A stretch of 40,560 bases of DNA, taken from the NCBI GenBank assembly GCA_024278455.1, contig JAJRTE010000077.1, positions 1 through 40,560 of the forward strand. Direction: 5' to 3'. Under the pieces are notes generated by a model. That model was not told where the DNA came from and ran no database searches. It saw only the letters and a program-made list of their open reading frames with translations. This document shows, one piece after another, positions 31,385 through 38,207 of this stretch. The stretch comes from Myxococcota bacterium. GTDB taxonomy: Bacteria > Myxococcota_A > UBA796 > JAJRTE01. Within the stretch, counting starts at the first letter, position 1; the number at the start of each line of letters is the position of its first letter. The position numbers were made by a program, and so were the translations under genes.

Positions 31385-31999
31385 ATGGGCATTCTCCAGG
31401 ACAACGTGCTCGTCCTGAATCGATCCTGGCAACCAGTGAGCGTCACCACGGTCCGCCATGCGGTCGTCCAGGTCTACCTCGAGTCGGCCCGGTTCGTGGA
31501 CGCGGAATCGTTCGACACGTTCGCCTTCGACGAGTGGATCATGCCGAAAGACCCCGAGGGCGGTGCCGGAGACCTCGAGGCTGCCGGAAAGAACGGACGT
31601 TTCATCCACGGCTGTGCCTGGCGAATGCCGGTGCCGGAGGTCATCGTGCTGAGCCGGCACAACGGCAACAGCGGCTTTCCGATTCGTTTCACGCGCCGAA
31701 ACCTGCTGTTGAGAGACCACTACACGTGCCAGTACTGCGGCAGCCAGCCTCCCCCGTCGGAGTTGACCCTGGACCACGTCGTTCCTCGCAGCCGTGGCGG
31801 TGTCTCGAGCTGGGACAACCTGGTCGTGGCCTGCCGGCGCTGCAACCTCCGGAAGGAAGACCTCACGCCCGAGGAGGCGAGATTGAAGCTGCTTCGTTCC
31901 CCCCGGCAACCTCGCTGGGAGGAGCTGCAGCTCAGTCGGATGGGAGACCACCTTCCCGCCTCCTGGCGCATATTCCTTGCCCGTCGTTTCCGCCGCTAG
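31385..31999 (+). CDS. HNH endonuclease domain protein
   Basis: This 204-residue protein has an N-terminal domain seen in a common chromosomal HNH family (VLVLNRSWQPVSVTTVRHAV). The HNH core follows: CQYCG near residue 115, LTLDHVVPRSRGG with His about 131, WDNLVVACRRCN and a following Lys. The four cysteines needed for the zinc knuckle are present. Such proteins are widespread outside phages and restriction systems, and their target is unknown; a role in DNA repair or nicking is possible. ATG 31385 has GAGGGG upstream. The next gene starts 13 bases after its stop, so the two may share a transcript. Confidence 0.85.
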   Translation: MGILQDNVLVLNRSWQPVSVTTVRHAVVQVYLESARFVDAESFDTFAFDEWIMPKDPEGGAGDLEAAGKNGRFIHGCAWRMPVPEVIVLSRHNGNSGFPIRFTRRNLLLRDHYTCQYCGSQPPPSELTLDHVVPRSRGGVSSWDNLVVACRRCNLRKEDLTPEEARLKLLRSPRQPRWEELQLSRMGDHLPASWRIFLARRFRR

Positions 32000-32012
32000 T
32001 GGAGCGTCTCCC

Positions 32013-33128
32013 ATGCTGTTCGGTGGCTTTTTCGAGAACAAGATCGTCCTGGTGACCGGTATTGCCGGGGTGAAGGGAACGTGGCTCGGCCTCGAACTAC
32101 TCCGGGCCGGTGCGGAGGTGTGGGGTATCGACATTCAGGACCCTTCCGGCGCGGAGCATTTCCTGTCGAGCGGCCTGGTGTCGGCGACCCGGTTCGTGCA
32201 GGGCGACGTGACCGACATCGCGCTGGTCCAGCGCCTTGTCGATGATGTGGATGCCGTGTTTCACCTGGCGGCGGTGTCACTGGTGGGCCAGGCCCTGCGC
32301 GACCCGCTCGAGGCCTACCGGACCAACCTGATGGGCACGGTTACGCTCCTCGAGGCTTTCCGTCGTTCCCGGCGGGCCCGGTACGCGGTGATCGTGACCA
32401 CGGACAAGGTGTACCGGCCCGGCGGGCGTAGGCCCTGGGTGGAGACGGACCCCCTGTTCGCGCCGGGGCCCTACCCGGTGTCCAAGGCGTGCGCCGAGCA
32501 TGTCGTGTCGGATTACCACCACACCTATCTCGAGCCACTTGGCAAGCGGTTGGGCGTGGGTCGTGCCGGGAACGTCATTGCCGGCGGCGACTTCCATTCG
32601 AGCCGGGCGACCGGGGGTGGTGGGCGCCTGTTCGTGGATTGCTTCGAAGCCTTGATGGAGGGACGGTCCCCGCTGGTCTTCAATCCCGGTGGCAGGCGGG
32701 CCTACCTTCATGGTCTGGACGTCGTGACCGGCTACATGATGCTGATGAGCCGCCTCGATCTCCCTGGTGTCCAAGGCGAAGCATTCAACTTCGGCCCGGT
32801 CGAAGTCGATGGGACCGCAAACGGCGACCTCGCTTCGCGAATATGCGCGTTGTGGGGTGACGGCCTGGGGTGGGAGCAGGGAGAGGGCCGCGAGGAACCC
32901 TTCTCGAGCCAGGCACTCTGTTGGGAGAAGGCCCGAAAGCGGCTCGGTTGGCATCCGGTGTACAGCGTCGGCGACGCCCTTGCCGAGACTGCCGCGTGGT
33001 ATCGCACCTGGCAGGCGCTCCGGCGAAGCAGCAGCCCGGGCTTCATGCGCGATTTCGACCTCGAGCAGGTCCGGCGTCACCGAGAGCGTGCCGCCCTGGC
33101 CGGTGCCAGTTGGGCAGTTGACGCTTGA
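32013..33128 (+). CDS. NAD-dependent epimerase/dehydratase, CDP-glucose 4,6-dehydratase-like
   Basis: This 371-residue short-chain dehydrogenase has the Rossmann loop VTGIAGVKGTWLG, where the KGTWL continuation is typical of CDP-glucose 4,6-dehydratases. It also has GDVTD, FHLAA, TTDKVY (active-site Thr and Asp) and the YPVSK Tyr-Lys pair. GRAGNVIAGGDF is the sugar-nucleotide-binding signature. It probably converts CDP-glucose or a related sugar nucleotide to a 4-keto-6-deoxy sugar for surface glycans. Specificity cannot be fixed by eye, and no glucose-1-phosphate cytidylyltransferase lies nearby. ATG 32013 has GGAG upstream. The pepA promoter overlaps its stop codon. Confidence 0.82.
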   Translation: MLFGGFFENKIVLVTGIAGVKGTWLGLELLRAGAEVWGIDIQDPSGAEHFLSSGLVSATRFVQGDVTDIALVQRLVDDVDAVFHLAAVSLVGQALRDPLEAYRTNLMGTVTLLEAFRRSRRARYAVIVTTDKVYRPGGRRPWVETDPLFAPGPYPVSKACAEHVVSDYHHTYLEPLGKRLGVGRAGNVIAGGDFHSSRATGGGGRLFVDCFEALMEGRSPLVFNPGGRRAYLHGLDVVTGYMMLMSRLDLPGVQGEAFNFGPVEVDGTANGDLASRICALWGDGLGWEQGEGREEPFSSQALCWEKARKRLGWHPVYSVGDALAETAAWYRTWQALRRSSSPGFMRDFDLEQVRRHRERAALAGASWAVDA

Positions 33129-33153
33129 TAATCGTTCCCGGTCCGGCTACAAT
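33125..33153 (+). promoter_or_regulatory. Sigma70 promoter of pepA
   Basis: TTGATA (33125-33130), 17 bases and TACAAT (33148-33153) lie 47 bases before ATG 33201. The -35 box overlaps the stop of the preceding gene. Confidence 0.65.
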
Positions 33154-33200
33154 GCGCGCCCGTTTTCAGCTTCGACCATTCACAGGAGGAACCTGTCACC

Positions 33201-34778
33201 ATGAAAACCAAGCGCGCAGACCTGCGGCTCAGCGTCCAGGTCGGAAAACTGGACGACGCGAATGCCAAGGCGTTGGTGGTTGGCGTCTTTTCCGGCGGCG
33301 ACATCTCGGATGCCATCGTGGACGCCATCGACGCCATTTCGAACGTGTCGATCCGGGACATGATCGCGTCGAAGGAAATCGGGGGGGAGTTCAAGGAATA
33401 CACCCTGGTCCACCTCGGCACGGGAAAGCCGGTGGAGCGGGTCATCTTTATGGGCCTGGGCCGCAAGTCCGACTACTATCTCGACAAGATACGATCGGTG
33501 TCCGCGAAGGCGGCGCGGACGTTGCGCAAGTCTCGTGTGACCGAAATGATGGTCTGCCTCGAGTCGTTCACCGGGTTTCCCATGGAGATCGTGGCCCAGG
33601 CGGTGACCGAAGGGACCGAACTCGGCCTGTTCCGGCAATACAAGTACTCCGAGAGGGAAGACAAACGAGTCGCGCTGGACAGCCTCGTGTTCCTGGTCCC
33701 GGATGCCGAGAGGGAGGCCCCTGTCCTGCAGGCGGCTCGAGAGGGCAAGACCCTGGCCGCGGCCGTCAATCGCTGCCGGGACCTGGCTAACCTCCCCGGC
33801 AATGTGTTGACCCCGTCCTACCTGGCCGAACAGGCCGAGAAAGTCGCGTCCTCACACGGCATGGACTTCGAGGCGTGGGGCCGCAAGGAGATCGAAGAGA
33901 AGCAGATGGGCGGCATCCTCGCCGTGTCTCGAGGCAGCAAGCAGGAGCCTCGATTCATCATCATGAAGTATCACGGCGGCGATTCCGACGGGCCGGTGGC
34001 AGCCTACGTCGGCAAGGGGATCACATTCGATTCCGGGGGAATCTCTCTCAAGCCGGCCGAGCGCATGGGACACATGAAGTACGACATGGCCGGCGCCGCT
34101 TCGGTCCTCGCCACCATGAAGGCGGTCGCGGAACTCGAGATACCAATCAACCTCATCGGTGTCATCCCCACCTGCGAGAACCTCCCGGACGGAGGAGCCT
34201 ACAAACCCGGCGACGTCGTGCGCATGTATGCTCCCAAGCATGTCGAGGTGGTCAACACCGACGCCGAGGGACGCCTGCTCCTCGCCGACGCCCTCTACTG
34301 GGCATGCGAGCAGGACGTGGATTTCGTCGTCGACATCGCCACGCTCACCGGGGGATGCGTGATCGCCCTCGGCACCATGGTAGCGGGCGTCATGTCCAAC
34401 AATGACTGGCTGTGCAGGCAGATCATCGAGTCTGGCATCACGCATGAGGAGAAGATGTGGCGCCTGCCCCTCTTCCCCGAGTATCGGATCCAGGTTCGCA
34501 CGCCCGTGGCGGACCTGGCCAACTCCGGTGGCCGTCCGGCGAGCGCGAGCACGGCAGCGCTGTTTCTCCAGGAATTCGTCGACAGGCCCTGGGTCCACGT
34601 GGACATCGCCGGAACCGCCTGGATCGAGGAGGACAACAGCCAGTACTTCCACCAACCCTATCTGCCCAAGCGCGGAGCCACCGGCTGGGGCGTACGAACC
34701 CTCACCGTTTTGGCCCAGGAAATCGTCGAAGCGTCCGGGGGCAAACGGGCCGAACTGGCCGAATTGCTGAAGCTGTAG
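33201..34778 (+). CDS. pepA: Cytosol (leucyl) aminopeptidase, M17 family
   Basis: This 525-residue enzyme has the M17 layout: an N-terminal alpha/beta domain to about 180 and a C-terminal catalytic domain. Metal and catalytic residues appear in GKGITFDSGGISLKP (Lys, Asp), KYDMAGAAS (Asp) and the family signature NTDAEGRLLLADAL near 352-365 (Asp, Glu, Arg). It is a two-metal hexameric exopeptidase that removes N-terminal residues in peptide turnover. In some bacteria PepA also binds DNA in plasmid resolution and regulation; nothing here shows that. ATG 33201 has a strong AGGAGG 9-10 bases upstream and its own promoter. It converges on the lipoprotein gene that ends at 34798. Confidence 0.95.
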   Translation: MKTKRADLRLSVQVGKLDDANAKALVVGVFSGGDISDAIVDAIDAISNVSIRDMIASKEIGGEFKEYTLVHLGTGKPVERVIFMGLGRKSDYYLDKIRSVSAKAARTLRKSRVTEMMVCLESFTGFPMEIVAQAVTEGTELGLFRQYKYSEREDKRVALDSLVFLVPDAEREAPVLQAAREGKTLAAAVNRCRDLANLPGNVLTPSYLAEQAEKVASSHGMDFEAWGRKEIEEKQMGGILAVSRGSKQEPRFIIMKYHGGDSDGPVAAYVGKGITFDSGGISLKPAERMGHMKYDMAGAASVLATMKAVAELEIPINLIGVIPTCENLPDGGAYKPGDVVRMYAPKHVEVVNTDAEGRLLLADALYWACEQDVDFVVDIATLTGGCVIALGTMVAGVMSNNDWLCRQIIESGITHEEKMWRLPLFPEYRIQVRTPVADLANSGGRPASASTAALFLQEFVDRPWVHVDIAGTAWIEEDNSQYFHQPYLPKRGATGWGVRTLTVLAQEIVEASGGKRAELAELLKL

Positions 34779-34797
34779 CCCCGGTCGATACCCCGGA

Positions 34798-35754
34798 TCA
34801 GGGGCCGGTGAGGGCCGGGGGGGTCGGCTGCCCGGGCGCACGGCGGAGCGCCTCGAGGTTCTCTCGAGCCGCACGGTACAACTCCGGATCCTGGTGCTCT
34901 TCGATCAGCTTCACGACGGTCTCGAAGGCCCGGCGAGCAGCCTCCCGGTCCTCCTCGTCGGCGGCAGCCATGCCGCTCACATACGCCGTGCGGGCCTGCT
35001 GCAGCCTGATTTCGGGTTGCCCCATGCCCAGCCGACGGTTCGTCCGGAGAAACATCCCATCTTCGTCCGGCTTGACGAACGTTCCCGCATCCAGGATCTC
35101 CTCCCCCTTTTTCTCCACCTCGTCCGCAGGCCCCTCACCCTCGGGCGAAAGGTCCTGCGCACTCTGCCACGCACGCCAGTAAAGGGTGCTGTCGTCCGTG
35201 GCGCTGATGGTCTCGATGACCTTCCGGTACAGGGACAGGGCATCCCCCCTCTTTCCCGCCTGCTCGGCCCGCCGCGCTCGCTCGAGAAGCCCCCGCGCCG
35301 TTTCCACCGCTACAGTGTCCGGGGGGCGGGCAGCCCGCGGGGTGGCAACCGGAACTTCCACCTGTCCGGGGACACCCATCAGGAACGACAGGCGGGCAAT
35401 CTTGCCTTCCAGTGCCTCCCGCTTCTCTCCCGGCCACTCTTCCGGTACGAGCCGCATGGCTGTCCTGTAGGCCATCAGTGCTTCGACCGGGCGTTTGCTC
35501 GCCTCGAACGCCTGGGCGCGCGCGATCCACTCCTCCGGCGTACCGGATTCGCCGGCATCGGCCTGGCCCGACTGCATGTCCGCTACCCGGGCACCCGGGA
35601 TGACAGCCCGGGGCGACGCGGTTCCATCCTGGCGACAGCCGCACGCAACGCCGAGAACGAGAAACCAGAACAACGCCAGAGAGCACGGCAGCCCCGCGGA
35701 TGTCCAACAGAGCGGGGAACGGGTTGCCAGGCCTGCGATGTGGTGCGATGCCAT
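34798..35754 (-). CDS. Helical (TPR-like) lipoprotein of unknown function
   Basis: This 318-residue protein begins at ATG 35754 (GGAG five bases upstream). A long signal peptide ends VACGC; the first Cys is the likely lipid site. The mature part is Ala/Glu/Arg-rich and helical, with repeated A..A...R...A patterns (RAQAFEASKRPVEALMAYRTAM, ARRAEQAGKRGDALSLYRKV, AADEEDREAARRAFETVVKL) typical of degenerate tetratricopeptide repeats. These usually form protein-binding scaffolds in the periplasm. It is 85 bases downstream of the VWA lipoprotein gene, same strand, so it could belong to the same operon. The C-terminus is Pro-rich. Confidence 0.75.
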   Translation of the reverse strand: MASHHIAGLATRSPLCWTSAGLPCSLALFWFLVLGVACGCRQDGTASPRAVIPGARVADMQSGQADAGESGTPEEWIARAQAFEASKRPVEALMAYRTAMRLVPEEWPGEKREALEGKIARLSFLMGVPGQVEVPVATPRAARPPDTVAVETARGLLERARRAEQAGKRGDALSLYRKVIETISATDDSTLYWRAWQSAQDLSPEGEGPADEVEKKGEEILDAGTFVKPDEDGMFLRTNRRLGMGQPEIRLQQARTAYVSGMAAADEEDREAARRAFETVVKLIEEHQDPELYRAARENLEALRRAPGQPTPPALTGP

Positions 35755-35839
35755 CACGACTCCGATGAGAACGGTGCTTGCCTCTCCTCGCATCGTGATG
35801 GTAGCCGAATTCTTCACGAATGGAAACAGCGCAACAACG

Positions 35840-37450
35840 TCAATCGGCGCAATCGAGCGCAAGCTCGTACGTGATGGTGACGGTGGCGCCGTTGGACGGG
35901 GTCACTTCCGGCGAGTTGAAAATGACCGCATTGTACCGGGATTCGTAGTGCCAGTCGGTGGAAGCGGTACCGTCCACGGTGACCACGATGGTTTCCGGCA
36001 CCGGATCCTGGGAAAGAGGGAACGTGTCCTGGTAGACCTGGGACTCCTCGGCGAGCACTTCCAGCACGTCGATGAAGTCGCATTCGCAAATGCTCGCCCA
36101 GACGCCACCGGTGGCATCGACGGCGTCGGTGTACCGTGTGTCGGCATCCGCCGCCCCGCACTCGGTGCTGCAGCCGTTCCGGCCGCCGGTGATGGCATTG
36201 ATCTGGACCATGGAGGGGTTAGGCTTCAGATTCTGGAAATAGGAGACATAGAAATCGACGCTCCGGGAGGACTGGTCCGGCTCGTCCGACATCATGATCA
36301 GGCGCAACCCCGCGGACGGTCTCAGGAAACCGGCATTCTGGCTGCTCACGAGCGGCTCCGACAGCGCCTGGTACCCGAACTCGAGGCCCCGTTCCCAGCC
36401 GGAGCCGGAGGCACCAACCATGGCGTTGTCCGAGAACGTCCCACGCACATCGTCGGTTTCCGGCGTGATGATCTTTATGGGCCCTTGCAGCACCCCGTTG
36501 TCCGTGGTCACGACACCAATTTGCCAGTCCAGCTCGAGGTCCTCGATGATACGGTAGAAGTTGTCGAAATTGCGTGCCAGGGTCTCCTGGTTGTCTCCCA
36601 TCGAGCCGGAGTTGTCCACCACGAACAAGATGTCCACTTTGCCGTTGTCGCTCACGTGGGTGATATCGGTCACCAGCCCGGCTTCTTCGCCCCGTCCCGT
36701 CAACGTGCCGACCAGCGTAGGGGCGTCGGGATCGTTCGAGGAAATCGTGAGTTCGGCCGCAGCCTCCTGCTCGGCAAGCGGCTCGAACCTGGCCGTCAGC
36801 ACCACGTGCTCGCCGGGCCCCACGTCCAGCGGCAGTGTGTCATCGGGCACTTCGATGGTCAGGTCGGCGCTGGTGCTGTCGAACTCGAGGTCGAAGACGT
36901 GCAGCGGGCCGTCGCCGAGGTTCGAGAGGTAGAGCGGCTGCTCGACGGCGCAGCCCAGGTAGGCGACGCCGAAGTCGTAGATTTGCGGGCTGAAGTCGAT
37001 CCGCGGCGGGTCACAGCGTCCGGCCAGCCCCACGGTGGTCTCCCGCAGCAGGGGATCGTCGCTCAACACCACGAGGTTGGCCGCCGCGGCCTCGAAACGC
37101 GCCGGGAGGTAGCGCACCTCGAGCTGCACCTTCTCCCCGGAGGGGATCACAAGGTCCTCCTCGAGAGGATCGATGCGGAAGCTGCTCTCCCGGTCGATGG
37201 CCAGGTCCTTGATGGTCAGGCGCCGGGTACCGTTGTTGATGATCGTCAGCGTTCGGACCGCCTCGGTTCCGACTTCCACGTGGCCGAAGTCCAACACGGG
37301 TGGGGAAAGCTCGATCTGCACATCGAAAATGCTCGTGCCCGTGGGGCCGGTTTCGTCCAGGACGAGGTTGTCGCTGCAACTGCTTCCGGGCCCAAGCGCC
37401 AGTCCGGTCGCCAAGGCAAGCACCATCATCGCCGACCGCCGAGTCTCCAT
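35840..37450 (-). CDS. Lipoprotein with Hydin-like Ig domains and a von Willebrand A domain
   Basis: This 536-residue protein starts at ATG 37450 (GGAGG 7 bases upstream) with a lipoprotein signal ending GSSC. Residues about 35-245 hold two ASPM/SPD-2/Hydin-type beta-sandwich units (PPVLDFGHVEVGTEAVRTLTI and DFSPQIYDFGVAYLG, each followed by a L.I..D.P pattern). Then comes a von Willebrand A domain whose metal site DNSGSMGDN begins at Asp279. The C-terminal part has a Cys-rich insert (NGCSTECGAADAD, ICECDF) before a final beta segment. VWA domains bind proteins through a divalent cation, so a surface adhesion or assembly role is plausible. A 57-residue membrane protein gene precedes it on the same strand. 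Confidence 0.85.
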   Translation of the reverse strand: METRRSAMMVLALATGLALGPGSSCSDNLVLDETGPTGTSIFDVQIELSPPVLDFGHVEVGTEAVRTLTIINNGTRRLTIKDLAIDRESSFRIDPLEEDLVIPSGEKVQLEVRYLPARFEAAAANLVVLSDDPLLRETTVGLAGRCDPPRIDFSPQIYDFGVAYLGCAVEQPLYLSNLGDGPLHVFDLEFDSTSADLTIEVPDDTLPLDVGPGEHVVLTARFEPLAEQEAAAELTISSNDPDAPTLVGTLTGRGEEAGLVTDITHVSDNGKVDILFVVDNSGSMGDNQETLARNFDNFYRIIEDLELDWQIGVVTTDNGVLQGPIKIITPETDDVRGTFSDNAMVGASGSGWERGLEFGYQALSEPLVSSQNAGFLRPSAGLRLIMMSDEPDQSSRSVDFYVSYFQNLKPNPSMVQINAITGGRNGCSTECGAADADTRYTDAVDATGGVWASICECDFIDVLEVLAEESQVYQDTFPLSQDPVPETIVVTVDGTASTDWHYESRYNAVIFNSPEVTPSNGATVTITYELALDCAD

Positions 37451-37536
37451 GTCGCTACCTCCGCTTCCACGCCTGCCGGACCACGGGGACTGCCAGAGAT
37501 CCACGAGATCAATGTACCCGCGCCCGTCCCCCAATG

Positions 37537-37710
37537 TCAAATGCCCGCTGCCGATTCGGGCGGTTCGCCGGCTGCGTCATCGGTCGTGGCTGCGTGATCG
37601 GCAGGAGGTTCGGCGGGCTCTTCGGAAAAACGCGCCAGGGAACCCCATACCCAGCTTGCGATGAATCCGGCGGCGAGCCACACCAGGCCGCCCAGTACCC
37701 ACGCGTTCAT
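37537..37710 (-). CDS. Small single-span membrane protein (57 residues)
   Basis: A short gene supported by a strong GGAGGAGGG just before ATG 37710. Residues 3-26 form one hydrophobic segment (VLGGLVWLAAGFIASWVWG). An acidic, Pro/Ala-rich tail follows (SEEPAEPPADHAATTDDAAG) to the TGA at 37537. It lies 86 bases upstream of the VWA lipoprotein gene on the same strand, with no terminator visible between them, so co-transcription is likely. No family is recognised. A small accessory subunit or a fragment of a larger ancestor are both possible. Confidence 0.6.
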   Translation of the reverse strand: MNAWVLGGLVWLAAGFIASWVWGSLARFSEEPAEPPADHAATTDDAAGEPPESAAGI

Positions 37711-37875
37711 CTCCGCCCTCCTCCGCTCCGCGCCGCTTCCACCTGTCCCGAGCCGGCCAACCCGGCAGCAGCCGGCCAGGCAGAACCACTACCATCTCCT
37801 GCCGCCGCTCACGCGCGCACCCTTGATCCATTATAGTCGAACTACAGCGAAAATGGGGAATGCAACTGCGGGCAG

Positions 37876-38163
37876 GAGCACAAGTACGAGCACGGGTACG
37901 AGCACGGGTACGAGCACGAGTACGAGTACGAGCACGAGGAAGAGGAAGAAGAAGAGTTCGAGCACGAGCACGAGCACGGGTACGAGTACGAGCACGAGCA
38001 CGGGTACGAGCACGAGTACGAGCACGAGCACGAGCACGAGTACGAGCACGAGGAAGAGGAAGAAGAAGAGTTCGAGTACGAGCACGAGCACGAGCACGAG
38101 TACGAGCACGGGTACGAGCACGAGCACGGGGACGAGCACGAGCACGAGCACGGGTACGAGCGG
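37876..38163. repeat. Hexanucleotide-based tandem repeat (ACGAGC/ACGAGT/ACGGGT)
   Basis: About 288 bases built of six-base units ACGAGC, ACGAGT and ACGGGT in varied order. They are interrupted twice by the same GAGGAAGAGG-AAGAAGAAG-AGTTCG block (from 37936 and from 38050). The blocks are 114 bases apart, so there is a higher-order duplication. All frames stay open and read (Ser-Thr)n, Arg-Ala/Val-rich or Val-Leu-rich sequence. The unit phase, not coding, explains this. The gap 37711-38207 contains only this array. The array lies about 45 bases from the end of the methyltransferase gene. Confidence 0.9.
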
Positions 38164-38207
38164 GGGACCGGTCTCCGCGCCACGGCCGGTGTCGCCGCGG
38201 TGCCCTC

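Noticed and set aside
37829-37846. Promoter with a TATAGT box just before the hexanucleotide array
   Set aside because: The only TTGATC-like box lies three bases away, which is incompatible with a -35 element, and no gene follows.
37876-38163. CRISPR-like array
   Set aside because: Repeats are six-base units without unique spacers, and no cas genes are nearby.
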